Under the pieces are notes generated by a model. The model had not been told where the DNA came from and did not search any database. It worked only from the letters and a program-made list of their open reading frames with translations. A stretch of DNA of 64,000 bases, from positions 62,001 through 126,000 of the forward strand of contig JAGBOF010000019.1 of NCBI GenBank assembly GCA_017633985.1, read 5' to 3'. A program made the translations under genes and the position numbers. The DNA is from Bacteroidales bacterium (GTDB lineage Bacteria; Bacteroidota; Bacteroidia; Bacteroidales; P3). Within the stretch, counting starts at the first letter, position 1, and each line of letters opens with the position of its first letter. Below, one piece after another: positions 26,934 through 35,605 of this stretch.

Positions 26934-27034
26934 AATTTTTATCGCTGATTATTTAATTTTCATCGCTGATTAAAAAATTTTTATCGCTGATTAATTTATT
27001 AAAACGCCGTTTTATTTTTGCGTTAAGGCGTCTT
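26934..27034. repeat. Family A phased array 6
   Basis: Three ATCGCTGATT units then an ACGCCGT core and a GGCG core; GC positions 26944, 26965, 26986, 27006 and 27028 (21, 21, 20, 22). Tandem setting downstream-side of mnmE (minus strand). The rest of 26811-27154 shows no gene. Confidence 0.87.
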
Positions 27035-27154
27035 TTTGTAATAAATTGATAATCAAATATATTACAAAGCCATAAAATTCCAGCATTTCAGCCTCAAAAA
27101 AGCGTTTGTTCTGATGATGTTTCCGTGTAATAATTTTCAGAAAAAATCTCTTGT

Positions 27155-28606
27155 TTATTTGCCGATACAGAAGCTTGAGAAAATATTGGTAAGTACGTCC
27201 TCGGTTGTTATTTCGCCTGTAATCTGTCCGATAAAATCCATTGCCGATCGGATATTTTCGCTTATCAGATCGGAAGACAGCCCGCTTAAAGTAATATCAA
27301 GCGCAGCGGAAGTTTCATCCAATGCGTTCTTCAATGCGTCGTAATGCCTTATGTTGCTGACGAATACTTTCGATGAAACGTCCTGCACATTGAAATCCGC
27401 AGTTATAAGCTTTAACAACTCTTCTAAGCCGTCCGATTTCTTGGCACTCACAAATACGGCATCCATCTGCTGCAATTTCTCCCTGTCCTGACGGGTTAAA
27501 CAGGAAATATCGCTTTTGTTTACAACCAAGATAAGCTTTTTATCCGTCAAATCGGCATCCTGTTTAAGGAACTTAAGCTGATAGTCCGCCGATTCGGCAT
27601 CATCCACCGACGAATCTATCAGATAAAGGACGGTTTGTGCCTTATTAATTGCATCATACGACCGTTTAATGCCTTCTTTCTCTATCTCATTATCACTTTC
27701 GCGTATTCCCGCAGTATCGATAAACCTTATATTAACGCCGTTTACGTTTATTGTCTCCTCAATTGTGTCTCTTGTCGTTCCTTCAACGGATGAGACAATG
27801 CTGCGTTCGTCCTTTAATATGGCGTTCATAAGGGTTGATTTTCCCGAATTGGGTTTTCCAGCAATGGCAACGGGTATTCCGTTTTTAAAGGCATTGCCTT
27901 GTCGGAACGAATTAACCAAATAAGTAAGTTTTTCTTTCGTTTGAGTCAGTAGATTGACCAACTCATCCCTGTCAACAAACACTTCCTGCTCAGCAGAGAA
28001 GTCTATCTCCAATTCCAAAAGCGATGCGATTTTCAAAAACCGTTGTCTTAATGATTTCAGTTCGCTGTTGTACCCGCCGCGCAATTGATCCATTGCAATG
28101 TCATGCGAAGATTTGTTATCGGATTGTATCAAATCGGCGACGGCTTCCGCTTGCGAAAGATTCATCTTACCGTTGAGAAATGCACGGAGCGAAAATTCTC
28201 CCTTATCAGCTAATCTCGCTCCCGCAGAAAGCAATAGTTTGATAATTTCCTGTTGAATGTAAGGACTGCCGTGATGCGAAATTTCCACCGTATCCTCTCC
28301 CGTAAAAGAGTGAGGGGCTTTAAATACGCTGACAACGACTTCGTCTACCGTATGGTCATTACTCTTGGCGTTATTAACGTCTTGTGATTTGTTGTCTTTG
28401 CTTTTTACGGCATTTATATCTGCATTTACTATTCTTCCGTAATACAATCTGCCGCCTTTTGCAACATCCGCAAATTTTTTTTCACTGACAGGAATAAAAA
28501 CTTCGGAAATAATATCCACCGCATCAGCTCCTGACATACGTATTATCCCTAATGCCGATGTAATATTGCCCGTTGCCGCAGCAACTATAGTATCACGTAA
28601 ATTCAT
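27155..28606 (-). CDS. mnmE: tRNA modification GTPase MnmE
   Basis: 483 residues. With MnmG it builds the 5-substituent on wobble uridine of several tRNAs. The G domain starts with the P-loop GKPNSGKS (250-257) and has DTAGIRES; the required C-terminal CIGK, whose Cys is essential in the family, is present at the very end. An N-terminal folate-binding domain precedes. Residues about 62-86 (VKSKDNKSQDVNNAKSNDH) form a polar insertion between the strands YYGRIV and VDEVVVSVF that most MnmE proteins lack. MnmG is not in the window. Confidence 0.94.
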   Translation of the reverse strand: MNLRDTIVAAATGNITSALGIIRMSGADAVDIISEVFIPVSEKKFADVAKGGRLYYGRIVNADINAVKSKDNKSQDVNNAKSNDHTVDEVVVSVFKAPHSFTGEDTVEISHHGSPYIQQEIIKLLLSAGARLADKGEFSLRAFLNGKMNLSQAEAVADLIQSDNKSSHDIAMDQLRGGYNSELKSLRQRFLKIASLLELEIDFSAEQEVFVDRDELVNLLTQTKEKLTYLVNSFRQGNAFKNGIPVAIAGKPNSGKSTLMNAILKDERSIVSSVEGTTRDTIEETINVNGVNIRFIDTAGIRESDNEIEKEGIKRSYDAINKAQTVLYLIDSSVDDAESADYQLKFLKQDADLTDKKLILVVNKSDISCLTRQDREKLQQMDAVFVSAKKSDGLEELLKLITADFNVQDVSSKVFVSNIRHYDALKNALDETSAALDITLSGLSSDLISENIRSAMDFIGQITGEITTEDVLTNIFSSFCIGK

Positions 28607-28694
28607 CTCTTGCTTATATTATAAAATGCAGTTATAAAAATCCGTCAAACCGATAAATCATTGCAATGTATTGCCTCTTTAACGCAACAAAGTG

Positions 28695-30083
28695 TTATAA
28701 CACCAAAACCAAATAATAACTTCTGCCCGTATTAGGATAAAATCCTTCGATAACTACCTTACCTTTGCGTTTATTCAATTGTTCGGCGTCTTTCAGTGTC
28801 ACGTTCACGTTATTGTCTATCGCAGTTATTATAAATCCGTCCTGCAATCCCTGACTTGCTAACTTACCTTTGCCCGCATTTGTGATAACCAATCCTCTTG
28901 AAAGGCGGTAAGTATTGCGTTCTTTATCGGATATTTCCCTTATTTTGGCTCCTAAACATTCTGTCTCGGGTCCTAATTGTTTCAATGCTAATTCATCGGC
29001 ATGTTTTTGGTCGGAAAGTTTAACGTTTTTAACTAATGACTGTCCTTTTCTCTCAATCTCAAACACCGCCGTCTCATCAGGTGATAATTGCGTCATAATC
29101 TCGTTTACTTCGGAGGCGGTATTTACCGGTTTTCCGTTTATTTTCTTAACTATATCCCCTTCCTGAATGCCTGCTTTGTCTGCCGAACCGTCTTTTAATA
29201 CGGATTGGATATAAACGCCCTGATTATTTTTCAGGTTCTTTTCGTTTTGCAAAACGGGATCTATCTCCAAAGTCGTCAAACCAGCACTTGCCTGCCGTGT
29301 GGCACCGTATTGAATAATGTCATTGACTACTTTTTTTACTATATTAACAGGTATAGCGAACGAATAACCTGCATACGAACCTGTATTGGAAGCTATAGCG
29401 GCGTTTACGCCTATTAATTCACCCTGTGTATTGACTAAAGCACCTCCCGAATTGCCGGGATTCATTGCGGCATCGGTTTGAATAAACGAAGTAAGGGTAT
29501 TGCTGCTTTCCCTTGAAGATAAAATATTTATATTACGTGCTTTGGCAGACACAATACCTGCCGTAACCGTTGAAGTCAAATTAAAAGGGTTGCCCACAGC
29601 CAAAACCCACTGTCCAATCTTCACCTGATCGCTGTTACCGTATTCAAGAGGTTGCAAATCCGACGCCTCAATCTTTATAACCGCCAAGTCATTATCGGCA
29701 TCAGTCCCTATAATCCTGGCAACATATTCCCTGCGGTCGTTAAGTGTCACGGTAACCGAATCGGCATCCGCCACAACGTGGTTATTGGTTACTATGTATC
29801 CGTCGGAAGATATTATAACTCCCGAACCTGATGTCTGATAGGTACGTACTCTTTGTTTGGGTTGACTTTGTCCGAACATTGAAAAAGGATCAAATGAAAA
29901 GAATTGACTGAAAAAGTCATTATTAAAAAAATCATCGTAATAAGATGTCTGCTGATGATATAAACATTGGATGTAAACCACACTGTGAACGCTCTTTTCG
30001 GCAGCCAGCGTAAAATCCTGTGATTTCAGATTAAAAGAAAGTGAAACCATCAAAACCGTTAATACAAAAAATATCTTCTTCAT
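28695..30083 (-). CDS. degP: HtrA/DegP-family periplasmic serine protease
   Basis: 462 residues with a signal peptide (cleaved near residue 21), a trypsin-like domain and two PDZ domains (about 255-350 and 370-455). The triad is His102 (TNNHVV), Asp132 (NDLAVIK) and Ser212 (GNSGGAL). The LA-type loop (YDDFFNNDFFSQFFSFDPF, about 49-68) is rich in Phe and Asp. It degrades or refolds misfolded envelope proteins. No sensor or regulatory genes flank it. Which HtrA subtype (DegP, DegQ) it is cannot be decided. Confidence 0.92.
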   Translation of the reverse strand: MKKIFFVLTVLMVSLSFNLKSQDFTLAAEKSVHSVVYIQCLYHQQTSYYDDFFNNDFFSQFFSFDPFSMFGQSQPKQRVRTYQTSGSGVIISSDGYIVTNNHVVADADSVTVTLNDRREYVARIIGTDADNDLAVIKIEASDLQPLEYGNSDQVKIGQWVLAVGNPFNLTSTVTAGIVSAKARNINILSSRESSNTLTSFIQTDAAMNPGNSGGALVNTQGELIGVNAAIASNTGSYAGYSFAIPVNIVKKVVNDIIQYGATRQASAGLTTLEIDPVLQNEKNLKNNQGVYIQSVLKDGSADKAGIQEGDIVKKINGKPVNTASEVNEIMTQLSPDETAVFEIERKGQSLVKNVKLSDQKHADELALKQLGPETECLGAKIREISDKERNTYRLSRGLVITNAGKGKLASQGLQDGFIITAIDNNVNVTLKDAEQLNKRKGKVVIEGFYPNTGRSYYLVLVL

Positions 30084-30159
30084 AATCTTAAAAAGTTTTA
30101 ATGCTTGATACGGAAATAACGCAATAATGCATGAAATTGTTATATTTACATACGAAAAA

Positions 30160-30240
30160 AATTTTAAGCCGTAAAAATTTATTAAAACGCCGTAAGAATT
30201 TATTAAAACGCCTGATTAATTTTTTAAAACGGCGTCTTAT
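30160..30240. repeat. Family A phased array 7
   Basis: GC positions 30168, 30189, 30210 and 30232 (21, 21, 22). A hybrid core, ACGCCTGATTA, joins the ACGCC and CTGATT types in one unit, showing that core types are interchangeable. Together with a stretch of unremarkable sequence this fills 30084-30448. Confidence 0.85.
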
Positions 30241-30448
30241 TTTTGCGCAGTGTAACATTGCTTTTTTACGGTGTAATAAGAGTACCGCAACATGCCCTCA
30301 TATCTTCATTATCCTTATATCTAAAACCGTATTGTATGCAATCCATACAATAAAACAGGGCTTACAACCTTACGATTGTAAGCACGCAATAAGTAAATTA
30401 AACTTTAACTAAAAATCTTAAAAAAACGAATAACTTTCTTAATGTTTC

Positions 30449-30574
30449 TTACCGAAGGATTTCCCTTTGATAATAGTGTGCCGACTTGTAAGCGTCACAT
30501 GAATGCGATCTGCATGATGCAAATCCTATTAACACAACGGCTAATACTAATAATGTCAAAATTACTTTCTTCAT
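30449..30574 (-). CDS. 41-residue small lipoprotein
   Basis: A short minus-strand frame that a length cut-off would miss. It begins MKKVILTLLVLAVVLIGF, then lipobox FASC with Cys at residue 21, and a mature peptide of only 20 residues (RSHSCDAYKSAHYYQREILR) with a second Cys and several aromatic residues. This is a textbook lipoprotein signal with almost no domain behind it. ATG at 30572-30574, 26 bp after the stop of nth, so it could be the last gene of the nth operon. Small lipoproteins of this type exist in Bacteroidales; function unknown. Confidence 0.7.
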   Translation of the reverse strand: MKKVILTLLVLAVVLIGFASCRSHSCDAYKSAHYYQREILR

Positions 30575-30600
30575 GATGTTAATCTTTTTTAGTTTCTTAT

Positions 30601-31284
30601 TTATTTAAACGTCTGTTCTATGGTTTTATTTTGTTTTTGCAATTTATTTTGCAAAGATATAAAATATTTACAACATACGGTCAATTTACAGTTATTACAT
30701 TCGGGTTTTCTCGCTTTACATATATATCTGCCCAATAATATCAACTGATGATGCAACAGTGCAATGTCGTTTTTTTTCAGATTCTTCATCAATTGTTCTT
30801 CCGTTTGCAATACCGTTTTTGCGTTATCCGTCAGACCTATACGTCTTGACACTCTGTGCACATGGGTATCCACGGGCATTTTTGCCTGATGGAAAACCAC
30901 CGCAGCTATGACATTGGCAGTCTTTCTGCCTACTCCTTGCAATGTCTGCAGTTCTTTCACATCAGAAGGGACTTGTGAATTATATACCTCAACCAAACGT
31001 TTGGCACAATTAACCAAATATTTGGATTTTGAGTTAGGATAGGACACGCTTCTAATATAAGGAAAGATTTCTTCGGCACTTGCCTTTGCCATATCTTCGC
31101 ATGTAGGATATTTTTCAAACAATGCGGGCGTTATTTGATTAACCCGTTTGTCTGTACACTGTGCCGAAAGGATTACGGCAACAAGTAATTGGAACGTGTT
31201 GTTATATTGCAGTTCCGTTTGTGCTTCGGGAAACAGTCCGTCAAGGTTTTTAAGCGTCAGGTCGTATCTTTCTTTCTTTGTCAT
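30601..31284 (-). CDS. nth: Endonuclease III
   Basis: 227 residues. DNA N-glycosylase/AP lyase of base-excision repair. The helix-hairpin-helix LQGVGRKTANVI places the catalytic Lys at 121; Asp139 is in VDTHVHR. The four-cysteine Fe-S site is complete: Cys189, 196, 199 and 205 (C-x6-C-x2-C-x5-C). The tail after residue 206 (ISLQNKLQKQNKTIEQTFK) is longer than usual. Its ATG overlaps the stop of the EEP gene by 4 bp, so the genes are coupled. Confidence 0.95.
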   Translation of the reverse strand: MTKKERYDLTLKNLDGLFPEAQTELQYNNTFQLLVAVILSAQCTDKRVNQITPALFEKYPTCEDMAKASAEEIFPYIRSVSYPNSKSKYLVNCAKRLVEVYNSQVPSDVKELQTLQGVGRKTANVIAAVVFHQAKMPVDTHVHRVSRRIGLTDNAKTVLQTEEQLMKNLKKNDIALLHHQLILLGRYICKARKPECNNCKLTVCCKYFISLQNKLQKQNKTIEQTFK

Positions 31285-32363
31285 TGCCGTTTGATGTTAA
31301 ATGTTACCGTTACGGGATAGTGATCGGACAAATCCAATGCTTCAGATGCATAATTAACGGCATCCAACCTGCTTTTTTCGTACCAAATATAATCTATACG
31401 GTATGCAGGAAACACTCCGTTATAAGTTCTGCCTATTCCGCTTGCACAACTTACGAATGCATCGGTCAGAATATCGTTAAAACGTTTGTAAGTATTGGAA
31501 AAAGGATGGTCATTAAAGTCTCCGCAGACTATAACTGCCTTTTGCTGCCGCTCTATCTCGGGAATAATTTCTTTAATCTGCTTTGCACGCTGTTTGTTTG
31601 CCGTAAGAAGTTTGTTAATTATATTCTTACTTGCCGTATCCGATACTTTGCCGTGCATGATTTGCGTATAATCACTTTTTTCCTGCTCACCCAACTTGTA
31701 AGATTCCAGATGGAGATTATAAACCCTTACCGTATTTACGGGAGTCTTTATATCGGCGAAAATATAAGAATAATTCTTTGCATCATCAGGCAATACGCTG
31801 CCCGCCTGTGTTATCGGATATTTGGAATATATCGCACAATTATTTATGTTTTTGCGTTTTATGTTGTAATAATAGAAATGATTATAACCGAAAGTATCAA
31901 CCAAATAATTATGAAATCCTTTTTTCCATGTTATATTGACATCATAGTCCTGTAAACATATAACCTGCGGGTCTGAAGAAGCTATAAAAGCCAATATGGA
32001 GTCCTGCCGCTGACCTATTAATGCCGCATCGCGCTTTTCCATCTTATGGATAAAATCCTTAACGTTATAAGTCATCACCTTCAACTCCCCTCCTTCCGAA
32101 GACGAATGCACGTTTACCAAACGCGGAACATAATTAAATCTTATCAATATAAAAAATAAAGGAATCAATATATGTCTTGGTTTGACAAAAAGCCATATCA
32201 GGATAAAAACCGCATTGATTATAAGCAAGAACGGATACAAATATCCCAGAAGTGAGAGTTTGGGAAAAATATCCTGCGGAATGAATGCAGGTATATACGT
32301 CAATCCGAGCAATAAAGCACAACACAAACTAATTATATAAAGTATCTTTCTTAACAGAATCAT
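31281..32363 (-). CDS. Membrane-anchored EEP-family hydrolase
   Basis: 360 residues: three hydrophobic segments in the first 90 (CCALLLGLTYIPAFI, LLIINAVFILIWLF, a third before RFNYVPR), then an endonuclease/exonuclease/phosphatase domain. Motifs: LKVMTYNVKDF, VICLQDYD, VRVYNLHLES, VIVCGDFNDHPFS, YRIDYIWY and LSDHYPVTV. The usual metal-binding Glu of the LQE motif is Asp here. Phosphodiesterase or phosphatase activity outside the inner membrane is likely; substrate unknown. It overlaps the upstream lipoprotein gene by 35 bp and nth by 4 bp. Confidence 0.85.
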   Translation of the reverse strand: MILLRKILYIISLCCALLLGLTYIPAFIPQDIFPKLSLLGYLYPFLLIINAVFILIWLFVKPRHILIPLFFILIRFNYVPRLVNVHSSSEGGELKVMTYNVKDFIHKMEKRDAALIGQRQDSILAFIASSDPQVICLQDYDVNITWKKGFHNYLVDTFGYNHFYYYNIKRKNINNCAIYSKYPITQAGSVLPDDAKNYSYIFADIKTPVNTVRVYNLHLESYKLGEQEKSDYTQIMHGKVSDTASKNIINKLLTANKQRAKQIKEIIPEIERQQKAVIVCGDFNDHPFSNTYKRFNDILTDAFVSCASGIGRTYNGVFPAYRIDYIWYEKSRLDAVNYASEALDLSDHYPVTVTFNIKRQ

Positions 32364-32766
32364 TTTTCAGTGTATTATCTTCAAATTCCGCCGTCTTGGT
32401 AAGATTGAAATTATTAATCTTCCAGCTGTTTTTCTCTTTAATCACGTCCCATACGTTAGTAACCGTATTGCCGAAAACATCGGTACTCTCCACCGTTACG
32501 GTGCCTCTGTCATTGCTGACCTCAACATCCGTTACGGCAAAACGTTTGTATTGGGTAAAAAAAGCCGCATCGTCTTTGAGTTTCTTTAAAGACTGCTTCA
32601 TATTTTCAGAGCACAACACTTCCGTATCCTTAAAGTCATGATAGTTTATGCTCTTATAGAAATCTTCAACCATATCGGTAACCTGAATTTCGTCTTCCTG
32701 CTGCACGGAACAGCCCCCGAGCATCAAACCCATCAGTAATAGTAAAATATATCTTTTCTTCTTCAT
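32329..32766 (-). CDS. NTF2-like (DUF4878-type) lipoprotein
   Basis: 145 residues with lipobox LGGC (Cys at about 19). The mature part (VEDFYKSINYHDF, then MKQSLKKLKD, then VTVESTDVFGNTVTNVWDVIKEKNSWKINNF) has the helix-then-sheet pattern of small NTF2-like domains such as DUF4878. Function unknown. First gene of an overlapping operon with the EEP hydrolase, nth and perhaps the 41-residue lipoprotein, with promoter box TAATTTTG at 32799-32806. Confidence 0.72.
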   Translation of the reverse strand: MKKKRYILLLLMGLMLGGCSVQQEDEIQVTDMVEDFYKSINYHDFKDTEVLCSENMKQSLKKLKDDAAFFTQYKRFAVTDVEVSNDRGTVTVESTDVFGNTVTNVWDVIKEKNSWKINNFNLTKTAEFEDNTLKNDSVKKDTLYN

Positions 32767-32798
32767 TAGAAACAGACCTTATATCATGTTTGAAGTTG

Positions 32799-32826
32799 CA
32801 AAATTAATATAATTGACGTAAATTTG
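32799..32826. promoter_or_regulatory. Divergent -7 boxes for lipoprotein and yggS
   Basis: TAATTTTG on minus at 32799-32806 and TAAATTTG on plus at 32819-32826, 12 bp apart. The plus box puts transcription start beyond the longer yggS frame's TTG at 32824. Confidence 0.62.
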
Positions 32827-32853
32827 CATCTTGATTTAAGTTTTTTTTGCAAT

Positions 32854-33546
32854 ATGGATATAATAAACAATATTGAAAACATAAGAAAAGAGATTCCGCA
32901 AGGCGTTACACTTATAGCCGTTTCCAAAACCAAACCCGAAGAAGACATAATGCAGGCTTATTCTTGCGGACAGCGTGTTTTCGGAGAGAATAAAGCACAA
33001 GAGCTAAAGCAAAAGCATGCTGATTTACCCGAAGATATACAATGGCACTTTATTGGGCATTTACAGGAAAACAAAATAAAGTATATAATCAATTTCGTAA
33101 CGCTTATCCATTCGGTAGATTCGTTAAAATTGCTTAAAGAGATAAATAAACGTGCCGCAACGTGTCAAAGAACCGTTGACTGTTTGTTTGAAATGGATAT
33201 ATCTCATGAAGAAAGTAAGTTCGGATTGAGCGAAAAGGAGGTTTACTCTATTTTGCAAAGCGAAGAATACAAACAATTGAACAACATACGCATTTGCGGG
33301 GTTATGGGTGTGGGAAGTATAACCGATGACCCGAATCAGACGCGTAAAGAGTTCAAAGAACTGAAAAATATCTTCAATAATTTAAAGCAAACGTTTTTTC
33401 AAGACAAAGATTACTTCAAAGAAATTTCCATGGGAATGACAGGAGATTACCCGATTGCAATCGAAGAAGGCGCTACGCTTATACGCATAGGCAGCAAGAT
33501 ATTCGGAGCACGGGATTATTCGAAAAACAATACGGAACAGGCATAA
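32854..33546 (+). CDS. yggS: YggS-family PLP homeostasis protein
   Basis: 230 residues from ATG 32854, chosen because the -7 box at 32819-32826 lies within the longer frame. It is a single TIM barrel that binds pyridoxal phosphate through the Lys of TLIAVSKTKPEEDI. Other family marks are VFGENKAQELKQKH, WHFIGHLQENKIKYI, LFEMDISHEESKFG, GVMGVG and the phosphate-binding SMGMTGDYPIAIEEG, followed by RIGSKIFGARDY. It balances PLP and related amino acid pools and has no known catalysis. Confidence 0.93.
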   Translation: MDIINNIENIRKEIPQGVTLIAVSKTKPEEDIMQAYSCGQRVFGENKAQELKQKHADLPEDIQWHFIGHLQENKIKYIINFVTLIHSVDSLKLLKEINKRAATCQRTVDCLFEMDISHEESKFGLSEKEVYSILQSEEYKQLNNIRICGVMGVGSITDDPNQTRKEFKELKNIFNNLKQTFFQDKDYFKEISMGMTGDYPIAIEEGATLIRIGSKIFGARDYSKNNTEQA

Positions 33547-33574
33547 CAAAAACACAGCAAATTATCAGACAAAA

Positions 33575-33656
33575 ATAATCAGCGTGATTAATAAAATAAT
33601 CAGGCTGATTAATTTATTAAAACGCCGTAAAAATTTTGTAAAACGGCGTAAAAATT
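33575..33656. repeat. Family A phased array 8
   Basis: AATCAGCGTGATT, AATCAGGCTGATT, ACGCCGT and ACGGCGT cores with GC at 33582, 33604, 33624 and 33646 (22, 20, 22). The last two cores are complementary and can pair. Convergent gap between yggS and holB. Confidence 0.85.
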
Positions 33657-33737
33657 CCGCACCTTTATAACCATTTGTTATAAAGCACATTACAAAGGTA
33701 TAAAAAATGACTATTTATAGGTGTATTTTCAGGTGTC

Positions 33738-34874
33738 TTAACGCTTTTCCAATTGCTTGCCGAGTTTGATTATCATATCAAAAACGGTAATCTTCAAATT
33801 GGCGTTACGGTCAATACTTTTTTGTACCTGATCTATGATTTTGCAGATTCCTTCAACATTAGAAGAAGTGATAAACCGCGGATAATTGTTTTTGAATTTA
33901 TCATCCATACCGACTAAAGGATGGATTGAAGAAGGAACATTATTAAACAGGTAACATTTTTCGATTTTTGAAAGGAAATAAGACAAAAATTTTTTGATTT
34001 CTTCCCTTGATGATTTGCTCAAAGTATCTGTAAAATCCCAAATTTCTTTAGCATTTTTACGGTACATCATCGCCAAACGGTTCATTTCAATAAAATCATT
34101 CCGCATTTGCATCTCTTCATCAGAATAATACTCCCCTATGCGGTTATAATTCCCTTCGCATAACACCACCAAAGAGCTTATTTGTTCATCCGTAAGGGAC
34201 GGATTGTAATTTTTAATCTCTTTGTACATTGTTTGATTATCCAACGGAGGCACTGTTATCTGCTGCACACGGGAAAGAATGGTGGGTATTATTCTGTCTT
34301 TATGCTCTGTTGTTAATATAAAGAACGTATTGGGGTAAGGTTCTTCCAATATCTTCAAAATCTTATCGGATGCTTCATGGTTCATCTTATCGGCATTCCA
34401 AATAATCATCACCTTAAACTCTGATTCGTAGGTCTTCATTGTAAGGGTTGATATGATATTGTCGGCATCCTTCACGTTTATAATACCCTGTTTGTTTTCG
34501 GTGCCTATAAAGTTGTACCATTGGTTCAAATTGCAATAAGCGCCGTGTTCCGATATGAACTGTCGGAATTCTTTTATGAACAACGAAGATTCATTATTCT
34601 TATCAATCTTTTTTGTTGTCGTTGTCGGGAATATGAAATGCAAATCAGGGTGTACCAACTTCCCATACTTATGGCACGATGGACATTGAGAACAAGAATC
34701 CGTGTCTGTCCGTGATGTACATGATATGTATTGTGCGGTTGCCAGGGCTATTGCAAGATTTCCGTAACCGTCATTACCGCTTAAAAGGACGGCATGGGGA
34801 AAATGATTGTTATCTATAATGGATTTTATCTTAACAATCAGATTTTTTTGTCCCTTTACCTGAGAAAATAACAT
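33738..34874 (-). CDS. holB: DNA polymerase III delta-prime subunit
   Basis: 378 residues of the clamp-loader AAA+ family. The N-terminus has a P-loop-like GNDGYGNLA lacking the Lys-Ser/Thr of a working Walker A, as usual for delta-prime. The four-Cys zinc module (CTSRTDTDSCSQCPSC) and HPDLHFIFP follow, then KILEEPYPNTFFILTT and the sensor-like ILSRVQQ. It is the stator that opens the DnaN clamp with DnaX and HolA. No other replisome genes are next to it. Confidence 0.9.
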   Translation of the reverse strand: MLFSQVKGQKNLIVKIKSIIDNNHFPHAVLLSGNDGYGNLAIALATAQYISCTSRTDTDSCSQCPSCHKYGKLVHPDLHFIFPTTTTKKIDKNNESSLFIKEFRQFISEHGAYCNLNQWYNFIGTENKQGIINVKDADNIISTLTMKTYESEFKVMIIWNADKMNHEASDKILKILEEPYPNTFFILTTEHKDRIIPTILSRVQQITVPPLDNQTMYKEIKNYNPSLTDEQISSLVVLCEGNYNRIGEYYSDEEMQMRNDFIEMNRLAMMYRKNAKEIWDFTDTLSKSSREEIKKFLSYFLSKIEKCYLFNNVPSSIHPLVGMDDKFKNNYPRFITSSNVEGICKIIDQVQKSIDRNANLKITVFDMIIKLGKQLEKR

Positions 34875-34936
34875 AATTCCGTTTCTTTAATTATTCACAT
34901 GACAATCATAATATTCCCGCAGGTAAAGGTGATTGA

Positions 34937-35419
34937 TTAATAATTGAACTCCAAATTAAAATCCGTATTGCCGTCTTCCTGCACTGTTTCGGCAGATTGC
35001 GTGCTTATTTCCTGCGGATGATTGGATTCTTCACGTTTTGATGTGTGTTTTTGTAAAGACACTACCATTGCTCCCAACATCTTGGTCATTTCAATTAATG
35101 TATTGCGTGAAAATTCCGATTGTTCTGCAGTCATATAACCGTTTTGCAACGCCATAGTGGTAAATACGACACATTCACGGACATTGGATTTAGCCATTTT
35201 AAGATAATTTATAAACTGGCTTTTGTGATAAGATGTTCCCTCTGCTATATTCAGACTTATTTTTGCTGCAGAATCTAACATCGGCACAAGCAAAACCCTG
35301 CGTGCCAAATCATCGGAATGCTTTACAACCTCCGTAAGCCAACTGTAATATTCCATTGACTTATTATAGATTCTCAAATCCTCAAATCTGAAAAAGCTTG
35401 TAATTTTTTGTTCTTCCAT
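34937..35419 (-). CDS. Four-helix-bundle protein (23S rRNA IVS-type family)
   Basis: 160 residues. The first 120 form the family of small four-helix proteins first seen as intervening-sequence ORFs in 23S rRNA genes: RFEDLRIYNKSMEYY, then LDSAAKISLNIAEGT, then FINYLKMAKSNVRECVVF. The tail after residue 125 is Ser/Glu/Gln-rich and probably disordered. No rRNA is nearby, so this is a free-standing member; Bacteroidota chromosomes carry many. Function unknown. Confidence 0.85.
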   Translation of the reverse strand: MEEQKITSFFRFEDLRIYNKSMEYYSWLTEVVKHSDDLARRVLLVPMLDSAAKISLNIAEGTSYHKSQFINYLKMAKSNVRECVVFTTMALQNGYMTAEQSEFSRNTLIEMTKMLGAMVVSLQKHTSKREESNHPQEISTQSAETVQEDGNTDFNLEFNY

Positions 35420-35605
35420 TTTAGTATTTGATTTTTTATTTTAATGTTTATTCTTTATAATTCTCTGCTTTGATACTTTAGTTTCGGTGTAATATTCTAT
35501 TAATACTTCATTCGGCTGTCTTAAAAAGTTATTCCCGTTTATTTATCAACTTATTTATTCAAATATTAAGTGCATTTAATACCACCTTACACCGTTATAA
35601 TAAAT

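Noticed and set aside
35420-35605. RNA gene or riboswitch in the gap before the four-helix gene
   Set aside because: No cloverleaf, aptamer motif or stable stem visible.
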